Positions 40,204-50,473 are shown, counted from the stretch's first letter. The stretch: 61,838 bases of DNA from Desulfobacterales bacterium (GCA_034520365.1 JAXHNP010000006.1:1357501-1419338); one strand, 5' to 3'. Program-made: numbers and translations. The notes: generated from the letters alone by a model not told the origin.

Positions 40204-41501
40204 TGAGAATCCATGGACATCATTATCCAGCCTTATTGATTATACTGATTGCCGCTTTTTCCCTGCTCTCCGTGGCCCCGACCCCGGTGCTGCCCGTTGG
40301 CCATGCCCTGGCGCAAGCGCAAAATCATCATGAACATGGGCAAGAGGTCCACGCCGAACACGAACCTCACGGATCGATTGAACACAAAGCCCATGAAAGC
40401 GGGGAGGCTTCCGAACAAGCCCACAACGACAAAGAAGAAGATGCCGAAGCGGTTCACATGACCGCCGCGCAAATCAAAGAATTCGGTATTCAAACCGCCG
40501 GTGCCGGCCCGGGAGAGATCCATGTCCAGACTGAGCTGCCCGGCGAGATCGTCCCCGCCCCGGACCGGGTGGCCCATGTGGTGCCCCGGGTATCAGGATT
40601 TACCCGGCAGGTTCTGAAAAAAACAGGCGACAATGTGGCCAAAGGAGAGGTGCTGGCCGTAATCGACAGCCGGGAATTGGCGGATGTGAAATCCGAATAC
40701 CTGACGGCGCGCAAACGACTGGAGTTGGCGCAGACTGACTTTAAGCGGGAAAAACGGCTCTGGAATCAAAAAATCACCTCCGAGCAGGAATTTCTGGATG
40801 CAAAGACCGCCATGGCCGAAGCCGATATCCAACTCTACAGCGCAAAGCAGAAGCTTTTGGCCCTGGGATTTGACGTGCAATATTTGGCCGGCCTGTCGGA
40901 TCAGCAGCAGGAAAGCCTGACCCGATACAATATCACTGCGCCCACCGGCGGTATTGTAACGCAAAGAAGCCTTGCCGTGGGCGAAGTCGTTGACCCGCAA
41001 TCCGACATCTTTGTAGTGGCCGATCTGGATACGGTATGGGTGAACCTGACCGTTTACCAGAAGGATTTGGGCGATGTTGCCAAAGGGCAGTCGGTGACGA
41101 TCGTTGCCGACAAGATCAACGCCCGGGCCGAAGGCAGAATCGATTACGTCAGTCCGGTGGTGGATGCGGCCACCCGCACGGCCACCGCCCGGGTGATACT
41201 GGACAATTCAGACGGCCGCTGGCGGCCCGGGCTTTTTGTCACCGGCAAAGTCGATACGGAATCGATTCCGGGCGATATTGTTGTGCCCGGGTCGGCCATC
41301 CAGTCCATTGATGAAGAGCCGGTCGTATTTGTCAGAACGGACAATGGGTTTGCCCCCGCGCATGTAGAGATCGGAAAGCGCAATACCACGCATGTGGAAA
41401 TTGCTGCCGGGATTGCACCGAATACCGAAATTGCCGTGACCCATACGTTCATGCTCAAGTCAGAGCTGAAAAAAGAATCCATCGGCGGACATAATCATTA
41501 A
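40203..41501 (+). CDS. Periplasmic adaptor of metal efflux pump, CzcB/HlyD family
   Basis: This 432-residue membrane-fusion protein links the inner-membrane pump to the outer-membrane channel. A hydrophobic N-terminus (about 8-30) is followed by a His/Glu-rich region (about 38-85) likely to bind metal. A barrel-sandwich lipoyl part (ETAGDN-like KKTGDNVAKGEVLAVIDS) and a coiled-coil hairpin come next, then a beta-barrel (GGIVTQRSLAVGEVVDPQ). It overlaps the upstream channel gene by one base. Confidence 0.92.
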   Translation: MRIHGHHYPALLIILIAAFSLLSVAPTPVLPVGHALAQAQNHHEHGQEVHAEHEPHGSIEHKAHESGEASEQAHNDKEEDAEAVHMTAAQIKEFGIQTAGAGPGEIHVQTELPGEIVPAPDRVAHVVPRVSGFTRQVLKKTGDNVAKGEVLAVIDSRELADVKSEYLTARKRLELAQTDFKREKRLWNQKITSEQEFLDAKTAMAEADIQLYSAKQKLLALGFDVQYLAGLSDQQQESLTRYNITAPTGGIVTQRSLAVGEVVDPQSDIFVVADLDTVWVNLTVYQKDLGDVAKGQSVTIVADKINARAEGRIDYVSPVVDAATRTATARVILDNSDGRWRPGLFVTGKVDTESIPGDIVVPGSAIQSIDEEPVVFVRTDNGFAPAHVEIGKRNTTHVEIAAGIAPNTEIAVTHTFMLKSELKKESIGGHNH

Positions 41502-41512
41502 GAGGAAAAATC

Positions 41513-44500
41513 ATGATTCGAAATATTATCCATACCGCCCTGGCCAACAAGCTGCTGGTGGTCATCTCCATGGTGCTGGTTTTCGGCTTTGGCGTATACG
41601 CCTACCGGGGGCTGCCGGTGGATGCCTTTCCGGATGTATCGCCCAGTCTTGTCCAGGTCTTTACGGTTACTGAAGGACTGGCCCCCGAGGAGGTCGAAAA
41701 ATACGTCACCTATCCCATCGAGGCCAAGATGACCGGTTTGCCTAAGGTGCGCGCAATCCGGTCCGTTTCGAATTTCGGATTGTCGGTGGTCAATATCTAT
41801 TTCGAGGACGGCACCGACATTTATTTCGCCCGGCAGGTGGTGGGCGAAAAGCTCGGCGAGGCCCGGGAACAAATCCCCGAAGGCTTTGGTGATCCCCAAA
41901 TGGGGCCCATTGCCACCGGCCAGGGCCAGATCCTGTATTATTATCTGAAAGATACCACCGGACAGTACTCCCTGACCGAACTGAGAACCTTCCAGGACTG
42001 GATCGTCAAGTTCAACCTGCAGACCGTTCCCGGTGTGACGGAGGTCCTCGGCATCGGCGGCCACGAAAAGCAGTTTCAGGTGGTCGTGGACCCGGATGCC
42101 CTGCTGCGCTACGACCTGTCGTTGCAGGAAATCATTGAAAGAATCGAAAATAACAACCGCAACGTTGGCGCCCAGTTTCTGGAACAAAACGGTGAGCAGC
42201 TCATTGTCCGCTCCGAGGGCCTGGCCGAAGGCATCTCCGATCTGGAAAACATTGTGGTCAAAAGCGCAGACGGCCGGCCGGTTTATCTTGCCGACGTGGC
42301 GGACATAAAGATCGGCGGCGCCATCCGCCGGGGGCTTCAGACCCGAAACGGCCAGGAGGAAATCGTGGCGGGCATGGTCATCAAGCTTCTCGGCACCAAT
42401 TCATCGACCGTTATTGCGCAGGTCCAGGAAAAACTGGCGGAAATCCAGAACAGTCTGCCGGAAGGCGTCGAAATCGTGCCGTTTTACGAGCAGAAAACCA
42501 TTGTGGACGCTTCGGTCAACACGGTCACCAGCGCCCTGGTCCAGGGCATCGGGCTGGTGCTGGTGGTGGTGTTCGTGTTCATGGGCGGCATCCGGCCCAG
42601 CCTGATCGTGTCCCTGGCCATACCCTTTTCCGTATTGTTTACTTTCATCGTCATGCGCGTCACCGGCATGTCAGCCAACCTGATGACCCTGGGCGGGGTG
42701 GCCATTGCCATCGGGATGATGGTCGACGGCACCATCGTGATGGTGGAAAACGCCGATCGCATGCTGCGCCGCTCCGACCCGGACGAATCCGTATCCCATG
42801 TGGTCGCCCGGGCCTGCCGGGAAGTGGCGCGGCCGATCCTGTTTGCCATCAGCATTATTATCATCGTGTTTCTGCCGCTGTTTACCCTGGAAGGGGTGGA
42901 GGGCAAGACCTTCCGGCCGCTGGCCTACACCGTATCCATTGCCATGCTGGGGGCGATGATCTACAGCATTTTTCAGACCCCTGCACTGAGCGCGCTGCTG
43001 CTCAAACGTCCCGGCGGCAAATCTCCGGGGCCAACAGCGCCAGCGCCGAAAGAACCCCTGGTGGTGCGGGGGCTGCTCAAACCCTATAAGCCGCTGGTCG
43101 GATTTTTCGTCCGGTTCCGCTGGCTCGCCGTCAGTCTTTCCCTGGTGCTGCTAATCATCGGGGGCCTCGTCTACCCGCGTCTCGGCCAGGAATTTACCCC
43201 GCGGCTCCTGGAAGGCGATATCATGGTAAACCTCACGTTTGCGCCCTCGGCATCCATTTCTGAAAGCAAGCGCAACGTGATGCTTCTGGAAAAGCGCTTT
43301 CTTACGATACCGGAGGTATCCGAAGTGGTCAGCCGCATCGGGCGCGGCGAAGTCGGGGCGCATTCGGCGCCGGTGAATGTCAGCCACATGAATGTTTTGT
43401 TAAAACCCGAATCCGAGTGGACGGATGCGAAAACCCAGCCGGATATCGAGGCCAAAATCCGGGAGAAACTCAAAGGTTTTCCCGGCGTTCAGACCAATAT
43501 CACCCAGCCGATCCAATTAAGTGTCGATGAACTCATCGGCGGCGTGAAAGCGGAGCTGGCCGTGAAACTGTTTGGCAACCGCATCGACACCCTCAAGGAG
43601 AAAGGCGATGCCATCGGCGCCGTGCTGCGCGATGTGGCCGGCGCAGCAGACGTTCAGGTGCAGCAGATGACCGGTGCGCCGCAGCTCATCATCCGGCCGG
43701 ACCGAAAGGCCGCAGCCCGGTACGGCATAAACATCGCCGATATCCAGGACGTGATCCGAGCCGCAGTGGGCGGGGTTGAAGCCGGACAAGTATTTGAAGG
43801 CATTCGCCGGTTTGACATTTACGTCCGATATGAAGCCTCCGCCCGAAGCACCCCCGAGGCCATCGAAAATATTATCGTACAGACCCCGGACGGGGTTCGC
43901 CTGCCGCTTTCCGAGCTGGCAACCGTGAAAACCGTGGTGGGCCCCCGACAGATCCTGCGGGAAAACAACCAGCGCTATATTGCCGTTCAATGCAACGTGG
44001 TGGGCCGGGATATCGGCAGCTTCGTAGAAGCCGCCCAAAAACGGATTGCAGCCGACATCGACCTGCCGGCCGGCTATTTTATCAACTGGGGCGGGCAGTT
44101 TGAACTACAGCAGCAGGCCAACCAGCGCCTGGCCATCGTGATTCCGGTCACGCTGGCGCTCATTGCGATAATGCTCTACATGAGCTTTAAGACCTTTTCC
44201 AGCACCCTGCTCATACTGCTCAACATCCCCCTGGCCTTAGTCGGCGGGGTGGTGGCGCTTTGGATCGGCGGCCAGAACCTCTCGGTTCCCGCGTCAGTGG
44301 GATTTATCGCATTATTCGGAATTGCCCTGGAAAACGGGATGGTGCTGGTCACCTATATCAACCAACTCGTCCGGGAAGGTGTGCCGGTCAGTGCCGCATC
44401 GATCCAGGGGGCCTGCATGCGGCTGCGGCCGGTGCTCATGACGGCCGCGACCACGGCCCTGGGGCTGATTCCGCTGCTCTTGTCGTCGGGCACGGGCAGC

Positions 44501-44632
44501 GAGGTGCAGAAACCATTGGCGATTGTGGTCATCGGCGGCCTGGTTTCGTCGACCCTCTTGACCTTGCTGGTACTGCCGAGCCTTTATAAGTGGTTTGTTC
44601 CCCGAATAGATGTCGAAACAAACGGGACCTGA
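41513..44632 (+). CDS. Heavy-metal efflux RND pump, CzcA/CusA family
   Basis: This 1039-residue inner-membrane pump exports metal ions using the proton gradient. It has twelve membrane helices and two large periplasmic loops. Family marks are YRGLPVDAFPDVSP, the early AIRSVSNFGLS, the helix-4 IAIGMMVDGTIVMVEN, and the late FGIALENGMVLV. It belongs to the heavy-metal (HME) branch by its PVDAFPDVSP start and company, but which metal is moved (Co/Zn/Cd or Cu/Ag) I cannot say. It ends the operon and converges on the rrf2-like gene. Confidence 0.95.
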   Translation: MIRNIIHTALANKLLVVISMVLVFGFGVYAYRGLPVDAFPDVSPSLVQVFTVTEGLAPEEVEKYVTYPIEAKMTGLPKVRAIRSVSNFGLSVVNIYFEDGTDIYFARQVVGEKLGEAREQIPEGFGDPQMGPIATGQGQILYYYLKDTTGQYSLTELRTFQDWIVKFNLQTVPGVTEVLGIGGHEKQFQVVVDPDALLRYDLSLQEIIERIENNNRNVGAQFLEQNGEQLIVRSEGLAEGISDLENIVVKSADGRPVYLADVADIKIGGAIRRGLQTRNGQEEIVAGMVIKLLGTNSSTVIAQVQEKLAEIQNSLPEGVEIVPFYEQKTIVDASVNTVTSALVQGIGLVLVVVFVFMGGIRPSLIVSLAIPFSVLFTFIVMRVTGMSANLMTLGGVAIAIGMMVDGTIVMVENADRMLRRSDPDESVSHVVARACREVARPILFAISIIIIVFLPLFTLEGVEGKTFRPLAYTVSIAMLGAMIYSIFQTPALSALLLKRPGGKSPGPTAPAPKEPLVVRGLLKPYKPLVGFFVRFRWLAVSLSLVLLIIGGLVYPRLGQEFTPRLLEGDIMVNLTFAPSASISESKRNVMLLEKRFLTIPEVSEVVSRIGRGEVGAHSAPVNVSHMNVLLKPESEWTDAKTQPDIEAKIREKLKGFPGVQTNITQPIQLSVDELIGGVKAELAVKLFGNRIDTLKEKGDAIGAVLRDVAGAADVQVQQMTGAPQLIIRPDRKAAARYGINIADIQDVIRAAVGGVEAGQVFEGIRRFDIYVRYEASARSTPEAIENIIVQTPDGVRLPLSELATVKTVVGPRQILRENNQRYIAVQCNVVGRDIGSFVEAAQKRIAADIDLPAGYFINWGGQFELQQQANQRLAIVIPVTLALIAIMLYMSFKTFSSTLLILLNIPLALVGGVVALWIGGQNLSVPASVGFIALFGIALENGMVLVTYINQLVREGVPVSAASIQGACMRLRPVLMTAATTALGLIPLLLSSGTGSEVQKPLAIVVIGGLVSSTLLTLLVLPSLYKWFVPRIDVETNGT

Positions 44633-44652
44633 GGAGTAAAGCAGTATCGTTT

Positions 44653-45123
44653 TTATTTGCAGCCCAAAGGCAAATATTGGTTGGACTGGACTTCCTTGAT
44701 CAGATCCGTCTGGTTTTGCATCAGCTGAGCAATATTTATTTTGTCGAGCCGTTCAAACAGGGCCTTGCTTGCCTCAATCCAAACCCATTGGGACAGGCAT
44801 TCCCCCGCCCGATTGCAGACGCCGCAGGTTTTGTCCTGGTTTTCGGCGCAATTGGTGAGCGCCGTGCAGTTTTCCAGCAGCCGGACGATATCACCGACCG
44901 TTATATTTTCCGGCCGCTTAGCCAGGGTATGGCCGCCGTGGGCACCGCGCTGACTGTTGACCAGCCCGCCGGCCCGCAGCCGCCGGATCAGTTTTTCGAG
45001 GTATTTTATGGAAATGCTCTGCCGATGGGCGATATCGCTTAAAGGCACCGGCCCTTCCTTGGCGTTGATCGCCAGATCAAGCACCATACGCAGTCCGTAC
45101 CGACTTTTGGTTGTCAATCGCAT
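44653..45123 (-). CDS. rrf2: Rrf2-family transcription regulator
   Basis: This 156-residue regulator has the Rrf2 winged helix at 1-80 (MRLTTKSRYGLRMVLDLA, ISIKYLEKLI, GLVNSQRGAHGGHTLAK). A Cys-rich loop follows at about 85-110 with five Cys (ENCTALTNC, DKTCGVCNRAGEC), likely to bind an Fe-S cluster. In Desulfovibrio vulgaris, Rrf2 regulates the hmc operon; the gene here is the last of the co-oriented run that starts at hmcA, so I infer the same role. It sits 116 bases past the sensor kinase. Confidence 0.88.
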   Translation of the reverse strand: MRLTTKSRYGLRMVLDLAINAKEGPVPLSDIAHRQSISIKYLEKLIRRLRAGGLVNSQRGAHGGHTLAKRPENITVGDIVRLLENCTALTNCAENQDKTCGVCNRAGECLSQWVWIEASKALFERLDKINIAQLMQNQTDLIKEVQSNQYLPLGCK

Positions 45124-45239
45124 TTTTGTTTATTGATAAAAATTCAGAACTAATGATTTTTAAAGATTGCCGATGAATTCACGGTTTCAGATTATACGTC
45201 AGCAGCCAATCAGCTCAAGGATTTTTTCGAAAGGTGCGC

Positions 45240-46739
45240 TCAGTTAGAGCCGTCCAGCAGCGGTCTCGCGATTGAAGACTCGGCGGTGCGAAACCGGGGC
45301 ATACTGATTTTTACCTGCGTGCCCTTGCCGTATTCGGATGTGACGTCTATTCGGCCGCCGTGCTGCCGAATAATATGGTTTGAAATAAAGAGCCCGAGAC
45401 CGGTGCCCTTTGAGCCTTTTGAGGAAAAAAACAGGGTGAACATTTTCTGGCGGGTCTCTTCATCCATGCCGATGCCGTTGTCAGCGATCTCAAAGACGAT
45501 CATCTCTTCGCCCTCGGGGTAGACCCGGAAATCGATGCGGTGGCTGTTTTTCTCCGTATCATCCGTGCAAGCATCCACCGCGTTTTCGAGAAAGTTCACA
45601 ATCGACTGTTGAATCCAGTTGGTGTCCGCCTCGAAGCTCCCCGCATCGGATGCAATATCAACCGCCAGCGCGTGGCCGTTATTGTCGGCCATGGGCTTAA
45701 CCGCATCGGCAATTGCTTCTGCCAGTTCTGCCGCATCCGTGGTTTCATGCTGCATGCCCCGGGATTTGGCATAAAAGAGGATCTCCAGCACCATTTTGCG
45801 GATTCGCGCATTGCTTTGCTGAATCCGGTGAAAACCGAGTTCAATGCGGTCATGGTCTTTTTTGCGGATACCGGTTTCCAGCTGATAAATGCCGCCGTCC
45901 AGGGCCGTTAACATTCCTTTGACCCCGTGGGACATGGAGCCGAGCATCAGGCCGAGGGATGTTAAATGGTCCTGGAGGCGTCTGACTTCGGTGATATTGG
46001 TGGCCATTTCCATGACCTGGGTGATTTCATCGTCGTCGTTTCTGAGGGGGGCTGTCCATGTCAAAACGTTATACTGTTTCCCATGTTTGGAAGTGACCAC
46101 CTCCTCGGTCTGATGGCGGCGCCCGTCTTCAAAGGTTTTGGCCACCGGGCATTTCGGACAGGGCGTATCGCGGTGTTTGTATATTCTATAACAGAATGCC
46201 CCCGCTTCATTGCCAAAATCCCGTTTAAAAAGCCGGTTCATGGCAGTTAAGCGAAAATTTCGATCCTGTACGGAGATATAACAGGGCACCTCGTCGAATA
46301 GCTGCTGGTAAACGTTCTGGGCGTAATGCAGATCCTCGAGTTTTTGGGTATAGGAGTCTATCTTGCGGTTTAAGGCAAGCCGCTGACGGGCATGCTGCAG
46401 CGCGATATCCAGGGCGAGGGTCTTGATCGGTTTATTGAGGTATTCGACCACCGCCGCCTTGAAAACGGTCATTGCGGTTTCCGTATTTTCCGGCGCTGTT
46501 ACGATGATAAGCGGCTTCGTGGGGTTGTCTGCTTTAAATCGCTTAAGCAGCAAATGGCCGTCTCCGCCGGGGGTATACGGATCAGCAATGACAATATCTG
46601 TATGGTTGCCATTGAGGTGGGGTTCAGCCGTTTTGAAGTTGCAGGCTGTCTGGACCCTGAATTGCTGGCCGGCGAGGTAATTGGAAAGCTCTGCGGCCAT
46701 GTTTTCATCTTCTTCAATGCAAAGCACCCTCTCGTCCAT
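45240..46739 (-). CDS. Sensor kinase with receiver and PAS domains
   Basis: This 499-residue cytoplasmic protein has an N-terminal receiver domain (acidic EED near 9-11, phosphoacceptor Asp53 in IADPYTP, Lys in LNKPIK). A coiled linker and a PAS domain (about 140-260) follow. The PAS domain has a CPKCP motif (near 195-199) that could bind metal or respond to redox. The kinase part has SMSHGVKGML with the likely phosphoacceptor His and a HATPase domain (NFLENAVDA, DNGIGM, SKGTGLGL). No membrane helices are seen. It follows the single-domain regulator by 41 bases, so the pair probably form one pathway. Confidence 0.88.
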   Translation of the reverse strand: MDERVLCIEEDENMAAELSNYLAGQQFRVQTACNFKTAEPHLNGNHTDIVIADPYTPGGDGHLLLKRFKADNPTKPLIIVTAPENTETAMTVFKAAVVEYLNKPIKTLALDIALQHARQRLALNRKIDSYTQKLEDLHYAQNVYQQLFDEVPCYISVQDRNFRLTAMNRLFKRDFGNEAGAFCYRIYKHRDTPCPKCPVAKTFEDGRRHQTEEVVTSKHGKQYNVLTWTAPLRNDDDEITQVMEMATNITEVRRLQDHLTSLGLMLGSMSHGVKGMLTALDGGIYQLETGIRKKDHDRIELGFHRIQQSNARIRKMVLEILFYAKSRGMQHETTDAAELAEAIADAVKPMADNNGHALAVDIASDAGSFEADTNWIQQSIVNFLENAVDACTDDTEKNSHRIDFRVYPEGEEMIVFEIADNGIGMDEETRQKMFTLFFSSKGSKGTGLGLFISNHIIRQHGGRIDVTSEYGKGTQVKISMPRFRTAESSIARPLLDGSN

Positions 46740-46780
46740 AACGGGCCCCTTTTTTTGGCGGTCGTCGGTCAGCCAATCAA

Positions 46781-47137
46781 TTAAATAATATTTTCAGCTA
46801 CGATCTGCAGGAGTTCATCGCTGTTAAAGGGCTTGGAAAGCGTGGCCACCGCCTTATTGATGGCGTATTTATGGCCGGACAAACCGCTGATGACGACAAC
46901 GGGGGTATTTTTCAACGTATGGTCTTCGGACATCTTTCGGTAAAACCGCGGTCCCCATTCCCCCGGCATTTCAAGATCCAGTGTAATCAGATCCGGCTTC
47001 TCGCGCTTGGCAACCTCTAGTCCTTCGAACGCATCCTTGGCCGAGTAGGTGGTATACCCGTTATCTTCGAAGATTGTCGTTAGATATTCCAACACAGCCG
47101 GATCATCATCAATGACCAAAATTTTTTTGTTCATCAT
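46781..47137 (-). CDS. rrf1: Single-domain response regulator, Rrf1-like
   Basis: This 118-residue protein is only a receiver domain: the acidic triad DDD at 9-11, phosphoacceptor Asp in LDLEMPGEWG (about 54), Ser/Thr in VVVISG and Lys in LSKPFN. No output domain follows. In D. vulgaris the rrf1 gene next to hmc also encodes a response regulator, so the label rests on position and size. Two ATGs are possible (47137 and 47134); GAGG lies just upstream. Confidence 0.82.
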   Translation of the reverse strand: MMNKKILVIDDDPAVLEYLTTIFEDNGYTTYSAKDAFEGLEVAKREKPDLITLDLEMPGEWGPRFYRKMSEDHTLKNTPVVVISGLSGHKYAINKAVATLSKPFNSDELLQIVAENII

Positions 47138-47213
47138 CCAACCTCTTTATTAAGAATTAAATGGCTGCCGTCTGTCCTTTACAGGATTTCAAGGACATCT
47201 ATGTGTAAAAGGT

Positions 47214-48125
47214 TTATTTTACCGCCCGGTTAACGCTTAAAACCGGACAGTTTGCCCGGACTACCACCTGTTCCATGTTGCTGCCGATACGCGTGTCCTC
47301 GCCTTCGCGCCGTTTGGCATGATGGGCCATCACGATAAGATCCGCCTGTTTCTCCCGGGCGTATTTGACGATTTCGAGATACGGCAGGCCCTCCCATACA
47401 TCAATGGTATAGTTTTTCAGGTCCTCAAACTTGGCGGCATACCGAAACCGCATATGTTTCCGGGCACTGCGCAGCTTCTCTTCAATGTCATCCTGGGGGA
47501 GAATCCGTCCTGTTGGCACCCCGCTGACATCTACAGCATGAAACAGGCATAGTTCGCAATCCAGGGCCCGGGCGACGCTTAGCGCATAATCAAAAGCCAC
47601 ATCAGATGCCCGCGAAAAATCGGTGCCGAATACGATCCGGGAAAAGCCGCCCCAAAACGACCCCGCCGGCCGGGTAATAACAAGCACCGGGCAGTGGGCC
47701 GCCCGGGCTACCCGCTGGAAGGTGCTTCCGGCGGCTGTTGCGGCATAGACTGAGTCTTCCACGTGCTTGGTGTGCCCCCCCATGACAATGAGGTCCGGTT
47801 CGGTCTCGCGGGCCTGCCGCAGGATTTCCCGATGAGGGACGCCGACGCTGACATTGATTGAAAAATTATCATTCAGTTTTGCTAACAGTTCTTCATAGTA
47901 GCCCCGGATCTCTTCCTTTACCCATTCCCTATATTCATCATCGACCTCCACGCGTTCGCGGGTTTTGACATCGATGGCAACCTGGCTGTAACCACGGGTC
48001 GGAAGGCCTAACACATGAAAGATGTCCAGGTTTGCGCTGTAGCGGCCGGCCATGTTAAAAGCAACACGGGCGGCATGGTCGCAGGCTTCTGTGGCAGATG
48101 TGGCTAAAAGGATTTTATTGAACAT
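47214..48125 (-). CDS. Tandem universal stress protein (UspA family)
   Basis: This 303-residue protein consists of two UspA domains (about 1-150 and 155-303). Both halves keep an ATP-type glycine pattern: GGHTKHVEDSVYAATAAGST with CPVLVI in the first, and MAHHAKRREGEDTRIGSN with CPVLSV in the second. Such proteins act in stress or redox responses, with varied ligands. The gene lies 46 bases past hmcF, on the same strand, so it is probably part of the hmc transcript. Confidence 0.9.
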   Translation of the reverse strand: MFNKILLATSATEACDHAARVAFNMAGRYSANLDIFHVLGLPTRGYSQVAIDVKTRERVEVDDEYREWVKEEIRGYYEELLAKLNDNFSINVSVGVPHREILRQARETEPDLIVMGGHTKHVEDSVYAATAAGSTFQRVARAAHCPVLVITRPAGSFWGGFSRIVFGTDFSRASDVAFDYALSVARALDCELCLFHAVDVSGVPTGRILPQDDIEEKLRSARKHMRFRYAAKFEDLKNYTIDVWEGLPYLEIVKYAREKQADLIVMAHHAKRREGEDTRIGSNMEQVVVRANCPVLSVNRAVK

Positions 48126-48171
48126 GGGGCACCTCGTACATTGGGTGATGATGCCATTGCAGCGGCAAAAA

Positions 48172-49560
48172 TTACTCCTTGGGCTTCATTTCCTCCGGCA
48201 CAATGACCATATCGATGAGCAATGGCTTTAAAAAGGACCATTTAATGCCGATTTTATATTCTTCCTCAAGGTCCCGGATCGCGTCCCAGCAGTTATGGCA
48301 GGGAGCGATCACCAATTCGGCACCGGAATTAAGGATCTGGTCACGCTTGGTAATCAGCGCCTTGTTCCGCTGGGGCCTGAACAGTCCGATCCCGTTAAAA
48401 CCCCCGCCGCCCCCGCAGCAGTAGTTATGCTCCCGGTTAGGGGCCATATCGATAAAATATCCCGGCTCAACCATGTAGCTCATGATCTCGCGCGTAACCT
48501 CCTTTAGTCCATGATTGCGGATATAATTGCAGGAATCCTGGATGGTGACCGGCTGCTTGATCCGTTTTGCCGGATCAATCTGAAGTTTTTCGGTCCGCAG
48601 GGCTTCTGCCACCCATTCCACATAGTGGATGGATTCGACCGGCGGCAATCCATCTTTTCGGCCCGCCCAGTAAGGGCCCTCCACAACTGTTGCCCGATGG
48701 GCATGGCCGCACTCGGTGCCGATCATCCGTTTGGGTTTCAGGCGTTCCATGGCCTCGTAAACACTTTCGACCTGCAGCCGGCAGGCTTCCCAGTCGCCGG
48801 CAAACATGGCCAGGCTGGTGAGTTCCCACCCCCGGCTGGGTATAGTCCAGTCTTCACCGGCAATGTTGAACAGAATGGCCGCCTCGGCCAGGTCTTCCGG
48901 GTAGTGCTTGACTTCCCGGGCGTTGACCGTATACATGATGTCCGCGCCCTCTTTGTCAACGGGTACGTTCAGGCCGATATAGTCCTCCTCGTATTCCTCG
49001 ATCATCCACTCAAAGGTATCGACAAAATCTTCGGGCGTCACATCCATCTGGGCCCGGTACACCCGGTGCATGCCGGCACCGATTTTCATCTCCCACGGGA
49101 CAAATCCCTGCTGGTAGAGAAGGCCACGCAGGTAGCTGATCATGACGCCCATGTCGATGCCGTGCGGACAATACATGGCGCATCGGTTGCAGCAGGTGCA
49201 TTTCGCCCAGGCGGTTTCCATGGCCATATGCATGAATTCATTGTCCACCCGGCCCTTTTTATGGATGATCTCGCCCAGGGTGGAATGCACCTTGTAGGCC
49301 GGCACTTGTTTTGGGTCGCAGTCGTTGATGCGGTACAGAAAACAGCTGTCCGCGCACATGCCACAGCGCGCGCAGATCTTTAGCCATGTTTTCATTCGTG
49401 ATTTCATGGTCTTGCGGATGGTGTCCCAGAGTTTCTGCTGGTCAATATCCAGCCGCTTCATTTCGTCGTAATAAGTTTCGCCGCCCTTGTCCCCAAGCAG
49501 GGCTTTCAACTGTTCTTCTGTTTCAATGGGGGCCTTGTTGCAAAGCGTACCTTCCGGCAT
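48172..49560 (-). CDS. hmcF: Hmc complex subunit HmcF, HdrD-like Fe-S protein
   Basis: This 462-residue cytoplasmic Fe-S protein is the likely electron entry or exit of the Hmc complex on the inside. Two [4Fe-4S] motifs are clear: C63-x2-C66-x2-C69-x3-C73 and C121-x2-C124-x2-C127-x3-CP. Two CCG-type domains follow, as in heterodisulfide reductase HdrD (NYCCGGGGG near 420 and PCHNCW). Its length equals the D. vulgaris subunit as I know it (about 461). The ATG follows AGGAGAG. Confidence 0.93.
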   Translation of the reverse strand: MPEGTLCNKAPIETEEQLKALLGDKGGETYYDEMKRLDIDQQKLWDTIRKTMKSRMKTWLKICARCGMCADSCFLYRINDCDPKQVPAYKVHSTLGEIIHKKGRVDNEFMHMAMETAWAKCTCCNRCAMYCPHGIDMGVMISYLRGLLYQQGFVPWEMKIGAGMHRVYRAQMDVTPEDFVDTFEWMIEEYEEDYIGLNVPVDKEGADIMYTVNAREVKHYPEDLAEAAILFNIAGEDWTIPSRGWELTSLAMFAGDWEACRLQVESVYEAMERLKPKRMIGTECGHAHRATVVEGPYWAGRKDGLPPVESIHYVEWVAEALRTEKLQIDPAKRIKQPVTIQDSCNYIRNHGLKEVTREIMSYMVEPGYFIDMAPNREHNYCCGGGGGFNGIGLFRPQRNKALITKRDQILNSGAELVIAPCHNCWDAIRDLEEEYKIGIKWSFLKPLLIDMVIVPEEMKPKE

Positions 49561-49602
49561 CGTTTGCTCTCCTGTTAAAAAATCGTGGGCTGTTTGATTG
49601 AA

Positions 49603-50283
49603 TTACCACGCCATTTCTTTCCCCTTTAATCCGCCGCGCTTAATGCCGAAGTCCATTCCGATCTGGGCCCGGGACATGAAATAGAGCGCGATGTGCGAGA
49701 GTTTGGTAAACGGCGCAAGAATCAGCAGCAATTCACCGGAAATGATATGAACAATTAGCCAGTTCGAATACGTATCAGCGGCTGCGTACTGGCAGATCAG
49801 ACCGGTAAGGAAGGGGGCCACGGAAAGCGCCAGGATAAAGTAATCATGGGCCGTTGACATGTTCCGGACCTCGGGCAGGGCGATGCGGCGCAGCAGAAGC
49901 AGGACTGCGCCCACAAGTACCCCCCATGTCAGGATGTCTGCTAATGCCGGGTTCAGGGTAAAAAAGGAAACCCCGAATTTCTCAGCCAGCACCATGTTGT
50001 GGGCCATCAGGAAAAGGGGCACCGCAACCGCGCCGACATGAAAGACGAAAAATACTACGGTCATGAACGGCTGTACCCGCCAGCTGCGGGTGCCGAACGG
50101 AAGCAGCCAGAAAATAATCGATCGGACCGCCCCCTTGAATCCGGCTTTGGGGTGCGCCCGGTAGGCCACCCGGTCGAGCTTCCAGTCCAGCCCCTTGATA
50201 TAGAGGACCACCCGGACCAGAAGGCCGATGACAAAGACGGCAATTGAGATGTAAAACATTGGCCCGGTTAAGAATTCATACAT
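49603..50283 (-). CDS. hmcE: Hmc complex subunit HmcE, NarI-like membrane protein
   Basis: This 226-residue integral membrane protein has five to six helices. It resembles NarI-type cytochrome b subunits (FLTGPMFYISIAVF, GAVRSIIFWLLPFGTRSW, VFHVGAVAVPLFLMAHN, LIVHIISGELLLILAPFTKLSH). His in the helices could ligate heme b. It passes electrons between the quinone pool and HmcF in the accepted model. Length matches HmcE. The ATG follows GGAGGCGAAC. Confidence 0.92.
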   Translation of the reverse strand: MYEFLTGPMFYISIAVFVIGLLVRVVLYIKGLDWKLDRVAYRAHPKAGFKGAVRSIIFWLLPFGTRSWRVQPFMTVVFFVFHVGAVAVPLFLMAHNMVLAEKFGVSFFTLNPALADILTWGVLVGAVLLLLRRIALPEVRNMSTAHDYFILALSVAPFLTGLICQYAAADTYSNWLIVHIISGELLLILAPFTKLSHIALYFMSRAQIGMDFGIKRGGLKGKEMAW

Positions 50284-50317
50284 GTTCGCCTCCTTTTATG
50301 CATGCCGACGGGGCCTG

Positions 50318-50461
50318 TCAGAAAGTGCGCTTTTTTTCATCCCGCGCGTTCAGAAACCGCCAGAAAAGCGGCAGTCCGATCAGTGCGGCCGCCATCAGAA
50401 GATAGGCGACGGCCTTGGTATGGACCATGAAATTCTGCAGGGTATAAAACGCGTGTTCCAT
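50318..50461 (-). CDS. hmcD: Hmc complex subunit HmcD, 47-residue membrane protein
   Basis: A 47-codon ORF lies exactly between hmcE and hmcC. It reads MEHAFYTLQNFMVHTKAVAY followed by a membrane helix (LLMAAALIGLPLFWRFL) and a basic tail ending KKRTF. The ribosome site AAAGGA precedes the ATG, which lies 12 bases past the hmcC stop. Size, single helix and position match the HmcD subunit, which in Desulfovibrio is also 47 residues by my recollection. Confidence 0.88.
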   Translation of the reverse strand: MEHAFYTLQNFMVHTKAVAYLLMAAALIGLPLFWRFLNARDEKKRTF

Positions 50462-50473
50462 TTTTTGATTCCT

